Notes under the pieces: model-generated
The model's input: the letters and a program-made list of their open reading frames with translations, nothing else
Told to the model about the DNA's origin: nothing
Database searches by the model: none
Assembly: GCA_028554755.1 (NCBI GenBank)
Contig: JAPTOF010000005.1
Span: 21,426,001 to 21,490,000 of the forward strand
Direction: 5' to 3'
Length of the DNA: 64,000 bases
From: Cordia subcordata
Taxonomy: Eukaryota > Streptophyta > Magnoliopsida > Boraginales > Cordiaceae
Program-made: the position numbers and the translations under genes
In this document: positions 36,441 through 50,565 of the stretch, piece after piece
Numbering within the stretch: position 1 is the first letter of the stretch
Layout: each line of letters starts with the position of its first letter

Positions 36441-39400
36441 TCTACGCATGATGAACTTCCCCAATCAATGCCTTGTTGTGGTTCGCAAAACGTCACTCTC
36501 CCCTCTTTTCTCGTTGTGAATTATGGTGTGGTTGGTCATGAAACACCACATTGGTTAAAAGCTGTAGTTTTGCATTTGGTGTTTTGTGCCTAATTAAGAA
36601 AAAAGCGATACAGTTATAATAATATTATAAACTTAATTGTGTATCTACAAGACACTTACCTGAAGAACTAATGAAACATCTAAGAGATATATATTGGTAC
36701 TTGATGAGAGAGAAGGGAATTGCTATTGATTTCTCTTTATAATGTTTTGCGGACCCAAATTTGCTAGAAGGGTGGTTACTTGACCATATTAACAAAACTA
36801 GTTTTTTTTTTTTTTTTGTATATTAAAAACTGACAGTTCTCTTAATCATAGGCGCTATAGTACTGTTAAATGTGTGTGCGCCAAGACGCTAAATAGATTG
36901 CAGAGATAAACTTTAATTTGGAGATTAAAAGTCAAATCACTAAAGCGAATAGAGAACTGACACCACACTGACTTTGTTATCTAGGTTAGATATGCAATTT
37001 TTGTCCCTCTTTTTTTTCTTTTTTTGGGGGGGGGGGGGGACGTAAGTGAGTAATTTTTGTGGGTATTTGTCCAGCCCAAACGTATCGGGAAGCTGGAATT
37101 GATAAAGGCTTATACCAACAGTGGAAGACTATTATGTACGTAATCAAAGTAGCTCAATTTTATCATCTTTTACCCAAAAGAAAAAAGAGCCCACAATTTT
37201 TTACCTCCAAAAGTTGGCAAAATTAAAGGTGACGTACCCATATTCCATCAACGTAACCTGGCTAGTTAAAGCACTCTAATTGAGTGATGCAAGTGAAGTC
37301 TCCTCCTCTTTTCGTATGTGTTTTTTTGTGGAATATCTTTGTTTGTTTATTCCCTTTACTTACTGATTTATTTACATTACAAACTATATACTTTTAGATG
37401 ATATCTAATTACTCACTACAACAACTTCAATTGATAGCTTTATTACAGGCAAAATTTTAAAACAGCATCATCTATAATAACCTTACACGCACGTAACAAT
37501 ATCACAAATTAATTACAACGTTTCAGCTAGCATTATAGCTATTTTAATTAAGATAAAAATGATTTAAGCGTGTTTGATTAACTTAAATCCCGCTACCTCC
37601 CTTTCTCTCTCTCTTTTGTTTGTTTTTTTTTTTTTTTCATTTTCTTTCTTTTTCCAGCAGACCATTGAATGTTGAATCACTTGAACCTGACTTGTTGTCT
37701 CGCAAGTGGCGACCTGTTAAGTGAGATTTTTGGAGGCTCGAGACGTTACAAAGAAAAACGCAATATAGTTCCAAATCAGGAGATGTTTAAGGTTTAAACA
37801 TTATTATACATGCATAGAATATATAGTCCCAGGACATAAATAAAGGGGTGTGTGTAATAATAAATAGTAGAGCACGAGGAATGTTATTGAAGCGTCTGTG
37901 TCAGTTCGTGTGCTCTCATTAAACTGATCAGCTGGTTGGAAGGGGACCTCATGGCAGATGAAGAGTTATATCTATTATTTTTCCTCTTCGTTTTTGTTTC
38001 TTCTTCTTCTCTCTTTTTTTCTTTTTTTCCTTTTAAAATGATCTCAGCTAGCAAGTAAACTACATTATTGACATCCTTTTTCGGCTAAATTTAATGATAT
38101 CTTTGTGAGACAGAATAATGAAGAGTACTTAAACAATGGGATTTGGATCTCTCATAATACTCCAACTTTATGAGTAAAATATAATGATAGTGGTAAATCG
38201 ATGATGCTATTACATGGAATAATCTGACTAGTTTTGTTATTGAATCTCTCTATCAAATATTTTACATTTTGAGGTGATTTAAATTCAAAGAGTGGACCCA
38301 TTTGATCTAAATGCTTGAAATCACTACACTAATTCATATGACTAGCTATCTAGGCCTTTCCACAATGTAAGGAAATAAAGGACCAACTAAAAGAAAATTA
38401 AAGTCCGCAAGTATATGCAATTTTCTTTACTTTATAATGTTTCCCTTGATTAATTTGCGAGGATTGCAACATTAGAATTGGTTAACCAAGGATAAAACAG
38501 AAATAATAATTTCACTAGCTTTGTTAATCAATATAATAATCTTGGGTTATTCTATATCATGCATATTGATTTATTACTTCAATTTATTGTTAAAACTTTT
38601 TTTTTTCCTTTGAAAATACTCTGGAATTATTTGAGTATTTGAATTAAGTACAAATTCTCGTAGTTGGGAAAAGTGTGGTTTAATTTTGTGTATGAAATGG
38701 TCTTCAAAATGATGACACAGTATGTCACCAGCATACAATGTGGAGTTGTATATGGACCTAACTCCTATAAATATCTTAGTACCAACAAAACTTTACGCAT
38801 ATTATATTGAGTACAGTCTATTTTATGAAATAATAATTATTTTAAAGAAATTTTCTTGATATATGTTGGTTATATATAGGCAAATAAATACTGATCATCA
38901 TCAGGAAAACCATGAAGATATTTTTGAAAAATTGTCCAGCAGCTTCACATACCACACACAAAGGTTAGAACTTAGACATCTCAGTGCCATACATTACTCT
39001 TTTCTTTTTATGCAAGATTTATAGAGAAACCACACAAAATAAAGATAGATTTATATTACATGAAAAGCCAAGCATAAGATTATATTTTCTTCAGCGTAAC
39101 ACCGAGATTTTAATGATATTTACTTGGACCATCAAGCGTCTTGATATCACACCTTAACTACACACACACTTTTGCACGAGAATAGCTATATACATAACAT
39201 CGATATTCTGGTGATGTTTACTCGCATCATCATGCATCTGGATATCACACGCCTTTAACTTATAAACTCGCACACTTTTGCACGAATACAAGTGTATATA
39301 TCACGTGGGTAATGTTCCACCTCTCTTTATATGGTAGAGTTCTTTCTATATAAAGAGAAATTTAACGTTTATTATATGATTGGACACAAAAAAAAAGAAA

Positions 39401-39446
39401 CGGCAAAACTCACACACAAAGATGGCAAATCAAACTTATCGATCGT

Positions 39447-39809
39447 TTAACAATCCTGCACAAAATCCTCGTTAGTGTTGCCATTTAGTGCACTCTCTTC
39501 GAGCCTAAGCCTCTCTTTAAAGTAGGAAATGTAGCTTGTAGCTTTGTTGTCCACTTGTTTATCACCACCACCACCACCACCACCATTAGCACCATGCACA
39601 TAGTCATCACCACCAAAGCTGCCTGATCTGAAAGATTCCTTTTGAACAGATGGATTATTACTAGTAGGCTTTGGCTTAACATTTGTAGTGGTGGATTCAT
39701 GATATGGCGCAGTTGATGATGAAGCTGGCTTGGCAGCCCCATAGAAAGACATAATTAGCTTACTTTTCATAAACCCCCGTTGCTTATTATTATGGCTGGC
39801 TATCTCCAT
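39447..39809 (-). CDS. Uncharacterised small Gly-rich plant protein
   Basis: 120 residues, single exon, MEIASHNNKQRGFMKSKLIM to EDFVQDC. A basic N-terminus (KQRGFMKSKLIMSFYGAAKP) is followed by a Ser/Thr/Pro-rich low-complexity middle and a run of seven Gly at about residues 76-82. A polar C-terminal segment, ATSYISYFKERLRLEE, is likely helical. There is no signal peptide, membrane segment or catalytic motif. I recall small plant proteins with a similar MEIA..KQRGFMK start but cannot name a family or a function. Codon use looks coding and the frame is the longest for several kb. A TATA-like cctatatata sits only about 35 bp upstream (minus strand: tatatagg), with more TA/GA repeat at 39846-39898. 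Confidence 0.7.
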   Translation of the reverse strand: MEIASHNNKQRGFMKSKLIMSFYGAAKPASSSTAPYHESTTTNVKPKPTSNNPSVQKESFRSGSFGGDDYVHGANGGGGGGGDKQVDNKATSYISYFKERLRLEESALNGNTNEDFVQDC

Positions 39810-39863
39810 TGTGTATCACAATCCAACGCACCCCAAGCCACCTATATATACACATACACATAC

Positions 39864-39898
<35 letters not shown>

Positions 39899-40812
39899 TA
39901 AGAAAATTAAACAAAATCAAACTAAACTTTATTCTACAAGTGTGGTCAGTATTATATATGTAGATTAGTTACATTGTCATGACAAGAAAACTAAATGAAA
40001 TCAAACTGAGCTTTATTCGTGTGGTCGGTGATACAAGAAGAAAGGATTGGATAAAGCATCTTTTCTTTTGAACTGAGAATACATATGATCGTCTTGTGTT
40101 GGGGATAGAATTGAATCTATGTGTCGGTCTAGTGGTCCCTTTGGCTCAGGGAATTATGAACATTTTAATATCTATTTATCCATAAACCGGATATATTCCT
40201 TTGCTATTTAATTAGATATATGAATACTTTTGAAAGATATGGTTGATAGAGAATTTGATTAGATATAGGAAATATGTTTACCCTAGTTGCATGTGGCCTG
40301 CCCTTTCTTTACTCGTATATATGCACATATAGTTCTTTATATATATAGAAGAGGACTAGAAAATTTTTCGGCACTATGCAAGGAATTCAATTTATTTTTG
40401 TCAATTAATTTCAAATCACGTTATACTTCGTGCATTAAAAGTTAATCAAATAGAAATGTTCAACGGATTAACAACAAGAAATGATATATTGACAATATTT
40501 ATCAATTAAATTCTATTAATAAATAATAAATGGAGAAAAATTACTAACTTATCTAATAATTGAGAGGTAGCATTTCAATTTTTTGAATTCAATATTCTTG
40601 TCAGCTTTTCCTACAACATATAACCTGAATATTCTAATTTGAATTTACCTATATTTCATACTCTTTTATGGATATTCATAGAATTACGTAAGCATCATAT
40701 ACAAAATATTTAATATTAATCTATATATGTGACTAAATGTATCCATCCATTGGATTAAACTCAACCGCATATATAATATTTGATATGATGCACTCACACA
40801 AACATACATACA

Positions 40813-40877
<65 letters not shown>

Positions 40878-42828
40878 TCTAATGTCCCATTCATGGTTTG
40901 CTAAAATCACCAAAGTTATATTTATGAGCTATTATTCAATACAATATCTAACAATATCAACAAAAAAAAAATTGTTAATTAATATTTTATGCTAAAGTGT
41001 CAAACTTTCATCCACTTAAAAAGCTGACATATTAATTTCTGGTTGATATTATCTGACTCGTGGAACATTATTTATATACCGTATGAATTAGATATTAAAT
41101 AGGTATCATTCTCAATTAAATATCCTTCTCTGGTCAGCAGTTTGTAATAGTGAGCTTATTGCGTTATATCACTTGATTTTATTTAAATAAAGGATAGGAA
41201 TTATCTTTAGAGGTCAAATACAAGAGATTCTTATAATAGGACTCTCAATCAGGTGATAATCTATGCCCGTGGTATCAGACACAGATTCAAAGAAGCTCTC
41301 TTGTTTCGTTTCTTTAAAGAGGAAAAAAGAAAAAGAATGCAAAGAAAAGAGAGAGAGAGAGAGAGAGAGAGAAAAAAAAAAAGAGAATTGGCTCAGATTT
41401 GTGAGGTGACCAATTGAACTGGTTAATTTGGTCCAAGAATCGTCAATCTAATCTCTCAAATTCCATTTTCCTCAATGAATTTGACTTTAAATTTCAAATT
41501 CCTCCATAAGTTTTTAATCTTATTCATATTCCTCTATGACTTCAAACTTTACCAAATAATTATAGCTTTAAAAGTATTTCTATCTTTTTTTAAGACAAAA
41601 AATAATAATAGATAAGAAAACTATATATTGAAATTGCTGAATAGATGAGTCTACTACCAAATAAAAAATCACAAGAAAATTAATTTCATAAAATGAAAAA
41701 AAAAGATTAAAAAAAAGAGCTTATTATTCAACATTCGTATTACGAAAAGTAGAGGAAAAAAAAACCAAATTCACTTTAAAATGTCTTTCTCCTAATATGT
41801 ATATATTTCACACAGAATCAAATTTATTTCTAACTTACTAGGTAATTTTCTTTTCAATTTCCTAACATTTCAAACATGCAAAAAAAAAAAAAAAAAAAGG
41901 TAATAATTGTACAATTCATGTTATGCACAAAACTATGGAGATAATTTATGTCTTTTTTCCTTAGCTCGTGATCAGTAATGTACAACTATTTTACAATGAG
42001 TTAATATTTTTTAAAAATATAAAATAAAGATAAAAGATAAGAAATGAAAATTAAAAAACTGAAAAATAAAACGACAAAATTTACCATTAGCATAAGGAAT
42101 TGATCAAAAAAGCTTATTAGGGAGTTCGGGTTTTAATGTGAAACTCATGGGGCGGAAATGACATTTACTGTCTCTCAACATGTGTGTCAGGTGCCTGACT
42201 TCATCTGCGCTGCCCTGGATTAAGTTCAACGTTAGAAATCATGGAAAATCCTGATATCAGCTGCGAATGCTGCGGCTTTTTGTAAATGGCCTGAAAAGAT
42301 GTTCGACGTAAATATGTTCAAGAATGACACGGATACTCAGACCCGTTCATGCGAGGACTCTTCGGGTTCGCCACAACATACTAAAATCGAGTTATTTAGC
42401 AAAAGCATAAGCTTATTACAAATCTATAGTAAGCTGCTGCAACTACTCGAAAGGTTGTTAAGGCCAGCACATGCAAACTTTTCAGCAGTGCAAGAAGTTA
42501 ACCAGGAAAACTTGACATGGAATAGAAGTAGGACTGCAAAACCAACTGTTTTACACACTTCACATCCATCTGCGTCAGATGCTTAACACAGATTAATCGG
42601 ATAAAACGCTTTTACATCCATTTGTTTAAGACGGCGAAGCTCAATCCTAAACCTTTCGAGGGCGTGCGTAGAATCTTATGCCAAATTCCATCCTTTAGGC
42701 AACAACCTCTCATGTGAAGAAGCTAAACACACAGGAAATCAACAAACATGGCAAGTGCCAAAGAATTTTATCAATAGTCATAACTTATTTGGCCGACAAA
42801 TCAGGCCAGCCAGGCGGAATTTTGGCGC
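39810..42828. other. Promoter of the small gene and 3' flank of the SPL gene
   Basis: Compound microsatellites lie at 39846-39898 (TA then GA) and 40801-40875 (CATA then TA), with GA runs at 41351-41372. The part at 42100-42828 is less AT-rich and is probably the 3' UTR of the SPL gene; a plus-strand open frame there (42299-42586) is judged spurious. Confidence 0.5.
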
Positions 42829-45751
42829 CTACTCCCACATGAAAGTCAGAGTTTGTTGAGATCCACTTGTAGATGACTCGTCCGGTCCATTCTGAAACAT
42901 TTCCTGGAAATGGAGGTTGGAATGGTTGCTAACTTGGGAGTCTGTAACCGAAACTACTGGCTTGCTTTGGATTTCTTGAGCTAACGGGTAGTGACCTAAA
43001 CGGCCAAAGTGCAGGTTGTGAGCCATGGAACGCGAATGGTGCATGAAGTTGGGTCGCACCATGTGGCTCAAGCCAATCTCCCTTACAGCAGGTGCTGATG
43101 ACAGAAGAGAGAGAGCACGATCAGAGTCTATGACTTGATTCAAGAATCCATCAGAGAACTCCTTTGGGCTGCAATTACTATGTGTTGATGCAGGACTCGG
43201 ATCTAGTAGAGGTTGGCGCATAGAAGCTTCTGGAAGGACACGTTCAGTGCCTTGCATGAATTGGAATTGGTCTCCACCTTTACAGCCATGTGCTGGAGCT
43301 TCACTAAGCGAGTTTTGTCTGACGATGTAATTTAGCTCTGATTGGTTGCCGAACATCATCATATCATTATCAGAATTGACAAGCCCAGCCCATGTGGAGC
43401 TCACAATACCACTCGTGAATGTTTCCCGACTACCAAATGACAGAAGTCTTGTACCTGCAAGAAATCAGTCCCAGCTATACTTCATAAATAAATTGATTAA
43501 AGTAGTCACACAAGCACTATTTCCTAAAAGGAATTATACATACACAATTATGAAATAGAAAAATTAAATTTCTAAAATCATCATCCAGACCTGGTTGACT
43601 AGAAAAGAACAAGCTAGGACTTCTGGACAGAGATTCAGGCTGAGGCTTCCTTCGCCTCCTGTTGTGGCCATCAAGACGTTTCCTACAGCTACGTTTTCCC
43701 TCATCAAACTCAGTCAATGCATGGAACCTACATAAAGGATGTACTAGATGAAAAATACAAGAGAACAACAAAACCTGGGGGACACAAGTTCTCTATCATA
43801 ATTCTAATATTTGAAGAAGACAACATCCATAAGCAAGCTTGTCATGAATTGAGATACCATAAATTTCCATATGAGAAATTCAACTGGAATAATTGACATA
43901 GCCATTACCTTGTTACAGAAAGATGCAGACCATTAAGCTAAGAGATGCACAAGCACAAACTAATCAGCAACACAAGCACACATCTCTATACACATGTGTC
44001 TGCCAGCAACATATTATTCAATTCTTTTGGGGAACTTCCATTCTAGAAAACTAAAATTTGTTTGCAAATGTGAAGCAAATAAGTTATTCATATCTATGAA
44101 GCAAACCATTTTCAATTTTGTCACACATTCAATCATTGAGGGTTTACATTCTCAAATCACAAGAGAGAGTGAGAAAGCTTAGAGATGCCATCCTTCTAGG
44201 ATTCCATTAACCTGACATTTTACTCCCATATAACTGGAACATCTCATATGTTGTACAACCACTTCCAGTAAATGAACCGCAGTGAACATGGAGAAATTTA
44301 CTGGAAACAATTTTGCCTCAATATATTTTGTTAGTGTAACTGGTATAATATATAAAGGAAGTCTGAATGGTTGCAAGAAGCTAACTCCATAATCAGTGAG
44401 TTCTTTTATTGAAGCTTTCTAGTAACTTACGAGTTATAACTTGACCTTTGCTTCGGCACAGCCTTTGGCTTAGCATGAAATTCGTTGTTGTAGGCAACAT
44501 GATTCAAGGAAAATATCCTAGAGATAATTTTATTTGCACATGATCAGAAAATTAAACTTATGGAAAAATAGACCATCCACAAAGATCCAACTTAACAGAA
44601 AAACCAAAACTTCATTAACCTAGGAAAACTTTATACTGAAGCTGTTGTTTAACAGTGCTCCATGAACACTCAATTATGTGGAATTTGCATCATCTGATCC
44701 TGCATTGAGGCCAAATCACTATCCCAAAAATATTCAGCTGAAATATGGATTGTATGAAACTGAAATTTCAAAGGCAAAGGGGGCGAAACAGATCTTTCAA
44801 ATAATTTAGAAAAAGATTCCATATAAACTTTGATTATGTATATGGTAAAATTTGATGAATTAATATGCCAAAACATAATCGAATTTCCAGGGTTGGTGCA
44901 TATTCAGGCATTAAAGGAGAGGTAAAGAATTACATAAAGATCTTGAAATATGAAACAGCAGGTGAGAGATCCTGAAATAATGTCCATTATAACTAAGAAT
45001 AAGATTTGTTGAGCAGTTGGTTCAAATAAGAAAAAATGCTCTAGACACAGAATAAGTACTCAACTGATGAGGCATTTGAAAAGACCAAGGGCAAAGGTGT
45101 GCAAATTTCTTTCCTAATTTGCACAAAAGATACACTGCATTGACCAATCAAGCTTTAGAGAACAAGTCTATATAACATGAAACTGAATGACTGGCTTAAA
45201 ATGCGATTGGACCTTTATAACATGAGACAATTAGTACTACATAAGAGATTGATGAAGTTTACATCAAAACAGACAGGCTCTCCAGGAAGAAAAGGAACAA
45301 CTTTGATCCGAGATCAAAGACCAAGCTACTGCAACAGAAGAACCATAAGCTGGAAGATTAGTGCAAGAAGATGGAGCAGATACCCCATTGAAGCGTCAAA
45401 CATTTAGAGAATGTAATAAAATGGACCATAGAAATTGAAGACCAATCATGTATTCATCAGAAGGAAAATTACACCCAAATGATGGGACATTTATGAACAA
45501 TGAAAGTCCAATGACAGCATAGGAGTTATTGTTATGTACCTGCTGCACTGTTGACAGAAGCGTTGTTCACGACCACCAATTGTGACTTTTGGAGTCTTAG
45601 AGTGCATCTCACAAACTTTATGCCGTCGGTGGTACTCACGGCATTGACTAAGATCAGCATTACAACCATCAACCAAGCAATGAGCAACTTGGGCAATATT
45701 TCCGGGTGCCTTGGCCCTCTTTGATGATCCGGAGATCGCTGCTGCTTCCAT
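42829..45751 (-). CDS. SPL: SBP-box transcription factor, SPL13/16-like, miR156 target
   Basis: Nuclear DNA-binding protein of the SQUAMOSA promoter-binding-like family, which promotes phase change and flowering and binds GTAC cores. Exons 45751-45540, 43727-43591 and 43454-42829; 975 nt, in phase, 324 residues. The SBP domain is about residues 25-98: Zn1 ligands C25, C30, C47 and H50; Zn2 ligands C66, C69, H73 and C85; then a bipartite nuclear signal (KRSCRKR and RRRRK). The intron between CQQCSR and FHALTEF is at the family-typical site. The third exon holds the miR156 site, which encodes ALSLLSS, and the protein ends in LTFMWE. The start [14 protein letters not shown] is the first ATG; an upstream in-frame TTG was rejected. 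Exon count, length (324) and position of the site fit SPL13/16-type members. The leader probably has its own intron (see 45752-47663). Confidence 0.95.
43099..43118 (-). promoter_or_regulatory. miR156/157 target site in SPL exon 3
   Basis: On the mRNA strand the 20 bases read gtgctctctctcttctgtca. This is the canonical miR156 target of SPL genes and pairs with the microRNA with one mismatch or wobble near the middle. It lies in the coding region, over the codons for ALSLLSS. Juvenile-phase silencing by miR156 follows from established family behaviour. Confidence 0.93.
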
Positions 45752-47663
45752 CTTCAAGATTCTCAGATGCTCAATACTTTCAACTAATAATTCACAAATC
45801 TTGACAGCTTGTCAAGCCTCCTTCTAAGTACAAGTCACCAACAATGATATCCTCTCTATGAAAGAGAATTCTATAAAGTATCTTTCCCCAGTTTAGTAAA
45901 GTTGTTTAGAAAGTGGTCCCAAAATGTAGCTACAACTCTATACTTCACAATCTATGTTCTTCTTATAATGATCTGCCTCTTGCTTCTCAGTCACTTGCCA
46001 GACTCATATACCTGATAATAGTTCATGACTCATAAGTACCAAGTATGGAAAAAAATTAAATAAATATATCGATGCAAATCCTCGTGTTCCTTCTTTCCCC
46101 TTGAATCAGTAGACATCTAACTAATATCTGCAAAATTAACACCATCATTGATAGCATTAATGTGGTGCACTACACCATATAAGTTTTACTTAATTGAACT
46201 ACCTCGCTATACATGGTCTTGTGAATCATAACACAATCGAGCTTTTATAAGTCCTAGGCAAAAACTGAAGTTTTATGTGATACTACACCCAGCACTTTGC
46301 CATAACATATGTTTAAGCAGCTCCTATAATATGCACTTTGCTTGGAAGTACTAACAAAATATTATTGTCTCAACTCCAAACCAACCTTTCAGTGGTCCCC
46401 CAATCATCCTGAAAATACTAACTAAAAATGATGTCTCAACTCCAAACCAAACCTTAAGTGGTCCCAACTATCCCCAATCAGAAAGCCTAAATCAGTATTT
46501 TATACATATATAAATATATTAGTCCATTGTGTTAGGCAAAGAATTCAAATCAGGCAAAAGGTTGATATACTAATCGCCTGCTGATTGAAATAAGCTAACT
46601 GTTTTCTAAATCTGAGATGGGATAACCAAGAAAATCTGGGTCCCTGCCAAATTAGTATGCTGCACGTTCACAAAACCCCCAACCAATCCTCAACTATCCA
46701 AAACTACTACTCTAAAGAAGCAAAATCTTCCAAATCAATGCAGCAGAAAAAATTCTAAATTAGAAAGTTCCAATCTTGGCCCCGAGATTAGTGTTATGGA
46801 CTTAAAAATAAATCGATTGAGCATCAAATCTACATGCCTATTAACAAATCTATTACTTAAAACCACAACCGCTTATGAGACACTTGTGTCACATATATCA
46901 CACATAATATATTGAACAAGGAAAAAATGAAAGCCAATTGTTCAGAAAACAAATGTCTGCCAATAAATGTCAAGTTCTTTGGCTTCAACTGGAGGGAAAA
47001 AAAATCCTTAAACCATGTGACTCTTTTATCCAATCGCGAAGAGAGCAAGCACACTTGTGAATCAATTATTACCACACAAAAAGAGGAGGATTAGAAAAAG
47101 AGGAAAGATCAGAGCTTTCTTTTGCAACTTATAATTACACAGCAGCAATAGTAGAAAAACATAACTACCCCATTTCACAAAAACAACATACTGTGACAAA
47201 AAGCTAGAGAAAGTACATTTCTCCATACCAAAAATACACATAAAAGAAGCAAAAGGTCATATAGGTTGAAACTTGAACAGAAATATACTGACCCCTTGAG
47301 TCTTGAAAATGAGTACTAAATATACCTCATGAGTTACAAAGGTGAGAGCTTTCTTCAAAACTCAAAAGTATTTTCACCACTGTAAATGCATGAAAAATCA
47401 AGTCAAGAACCAACAGAAGTGGTATGAATTAGAGCATGTGGGAGTGAAAAGACTTACAGACAAGAGGGAGAGAAGAAAGATTGACTTGGACCTCTGAACC
47501 ATTCATTATCTGACAACAACTCCGTTATAGATCATTTAAATTGGCAACTGGCAAAAAAGATAGGAACAGTGCCTACTGTGTTGGTGGTTGTGTGCGCGTG
47601 TATGTGTCTTATGTGTTTTATGCGTGAGCGTTGGGGGTGTTGTAATTAGAAAAGGCTATATAG
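45752..47663 (-). promoter_or_regulatory. SPL 5' leader with probable intron, and TATA box
   Basis: A tatag-type TATA (minus strand ctatatag at 47663-47656) would place transcription start near 47.63 kb. A strong GTAAGT donor at 47457 (minus strand ...ttgtct followed by gtaagtc) and several acceptor-like AGs just before the ATG (for example near 45783) imply a first non-coding exon of about 170 nt and a leader intron of about 1.6 kb. A short direct repeat (ctcaactccaaacca) occurs at about 46370 and 46437. No other coding is seen in the interval. Confidence 0.5.
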
Positions 47664-48584
47664 GCTCATAGGTTAGAACAGCAAGATGTGCATATAAGAG
47701 AGCTCAGAGATTTATTCAATTCTCAAAATTAGTGTGCGTTTACGTGGGAATTATTGGTGCCGAGCATGGCAACATCCCAGCTAATGTAGCCTATAGCATT
47801 GGATAATCTGTCCATTGAAGAACAGTGTGTTTTATTGGGTTGTGAAGGGAAACTAGCTAGTCTATAATCTTTTTATTCCTTTTTCAAGTTTAATTTAATT
47901 AGAGTTGGATCACTTTAAAATGTTTTAATGAAATTCAATCATTAACTGACAAATTTTGAGTACGTAACACGTTTTATGCTTTTGTAGCACCAGATAAGAT
48001 GAGTGCACTCACTCATGACAAAATATTAGAATCGAATCAAAGTCATGAGCTGAACTTAATTTTAACTTTTACCATTAGAGCATCATTGTAGACAATTTAA
48101 AATATATTATTTTGTATGTCTATGTATAAGATTTTTTTTTCTTTTTTTATTCAAGAGTGACCTTAGATCGATAATTTAGAAAGTATAGCTATAATTTCAG
48201 AACATCTAATTGTCTAATTGTTAATAGTACTAAGAAATAGGGAAAAAGACTTATCTCTTGAAACAATGAGTAATGATGGGGCGTCTTTTCTTTTGTAATG
48301 TTATGTTTAAGTATTAAATTTTGCCCTAAGTATTAAATCTTGCCCAGGATATGATAATGTAGGATGAAACTACTTTCTTGGATGCTAGTAAGTGATATTA
48401 CCTAGAGTTGGGGCATTCCTTTTTTAGACTAGTAGCCTTGCTACTAGTGAGTAGAATAATTGGTAAGTGAGTATAATAATGGGTTAAAAATGGATTAAAG
48501 AGAAGGAAACCAACAGAAGAATAGACGAGTGGCAAAGAAAGGGACAGGGTGTGTTAGTATTCTGTACCTTTCAACTTTTTAATT

Positions 48585-48616
<32 letters not shown>

Positions 48617-50565
48617 GAGAAAGGTTTGGTTATGAATTCTTGTCTCCTTAACTATGTAATTAATTAGTACAAGATTGTGATCAGTCATATCATTTAGAAA
48701 ACAAAAAAAAAATTGCAAGTCTTTATCACAGAGTTTATACTATCTTGTCTTCCTTCTAAAAATGACAAATTGGAAATGCTACAACAATTAAAATGCTCTA
48801 CATAAACATAGGTCCAAGATCTTGATCAATTTGTAAACTATTTTTCAGATTTGGATAAGTTATAAAATTGTTCTTTTAACAATTACCTAAGTGAACAATA
48901 TACCTTTGAAATAATTACTTTGCACGCATTCAAATTTGCATGTATATAACTAGGATTCATAGCTTGTATTATATGAAGATTTATTTCATATAACTCAATC
49001 TATACAGTTTAACTAATCATTTTTCTTTTTCACTAAAAGCAAATACCTCCATGCAAATCCAAAGGTCTAATCATTTCATATTATCATATTTTCATTAGTT
49101 GGACAAAAAGCTTGATCATCTAAATATATACATATATATATATATATGTATACATTGATGGAATATTACTTTAGGTAGAGCCCTCATACATGATTGGTTA
49201 CTTGACCTCTCTTTTTGAGTTGTGGCTGTTGGGACCCCATCCCAATTGATGTGGTTTGGGTCCAATACAATGAGTTGTGATGGAAATTAAAATACTTAGC
49301 CTCTGTCTAATAGGTGCAAATATCATTAATCAATTATTTCTTCAACATTATATTGTTTTTCTGTTAATAATGTTTTATTATCGCCTAGAATTTCAAGGTA
49401 AAGATGTTAATGATTAAAAAAGGAAATCTTTCAACAAGGGAATGATTATAAAAGTCAATCAATCCAAGCATAACATAACTTTAGTTGAATATACTTAAAT
49501 GACAAAGTTTCAAATTTGACTTCTGTAAAATGCAAGAGTTGTATGCTTTTTTATTCTTGTAGAGTGTAAAGAATTAAATTATCAATATTATATAACATTA
49601 TGGGAATTCCAAATTTAAATATTTGTATGTTTCAAAATATGGATGCTTATTGGAAATATCAAAGGTTTGATTATGGTAAAATTAGCGTTTGCTAATTTTG
49701 GAAACTATTGGCTAACGGCAATTTCTAGATTCGGGTTTTTTGTACATCTTTTGAGCCTCAACTTGCTCTAGACGCCTCCAAAAGCTGCCACTAAACACAG
49801 TAGACTAGTTTTCTTTTTCTTTTCTTACGACAAGGAATATTTTGTAAATAAAATTCCATTAAAGTCACTTAATAAAAATATGAATCTCATGATACAAATA
49901 CACTTCCGAATTCTTACAAAAGCACCCACAAAACACGGCATTATATGCTTCACGTTAAGCGTGCGTTTTTTAGCAAAATATCATAAATGTATTACCACCA
50001 AAATCACATGTTGCCTTGTGGAATTACCAAAAGACAAATTTGCTTTTCTTGATGTTGCAGTCGCCGACCTAAAGATTTGAAACAATTTGCCGTTCCATCT
50101 GGGCACATAGCCTACGACAAAGACTAGTTCACCATCAAGAATGAGTTGGAGAGTGATTAACCTAATTTATCGTCATTTTGTTATAAATTTTTTTCGACTC
50201 AATAAATAATAAGTTATACTAAACTTCAAGTTTTACAATCACATTACTATAGAATCTTGTTATGTCACTTTTTAGTATCTCGAATTGGTATGTGGTATAA
50301 TATGAGATTTTGATATAATAATTTGAACTAATACCATAGTGTAAATATTGTATACTTCAAAATGTTTCTAATACCAATATCTCTTGACAATGGGTTCGTA
50401 ATTGACGTCACTCTCAAGAAAGTAAAGCGATACCACCAATCAAAACTGCAAAATGCACTCTGTACTTTCTCATGCAGCCGCTCGAAATTTTAATTTCACT
50501 TCATTATCTATGTAATTAAAAAAAAAAAAACACGCACAATTAATAGATAGCTAGAGCTAAATAAT

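Larger units (their letters stand above)
30914..39446. other. 8.5-kb gene-poor stretch upstream of the SEP gene
   Basis: Contains the distal SEP promoter. No gene is supported; the open frame at 35075-35353 has no recognisable domain. Noted inside: a MITE-like element (32351-32755), cactacaccaaaaaa at 32281 (a lone CACTA-type end), a duplicated 115-bp segment (33642-33913), a short hairpin at 34050-34076, an (ATT)n run at 35499-35530, and G or C homopolymers at 36175-36189, 36405-36440 and 37026-37039. Confidence 0.5.

Noticed and set aside
42299..42586. 95-residue open frame on the plus strand
   Set aside because: Lies antisense in the probable SPL 3' UTR and has no recognisable domain.
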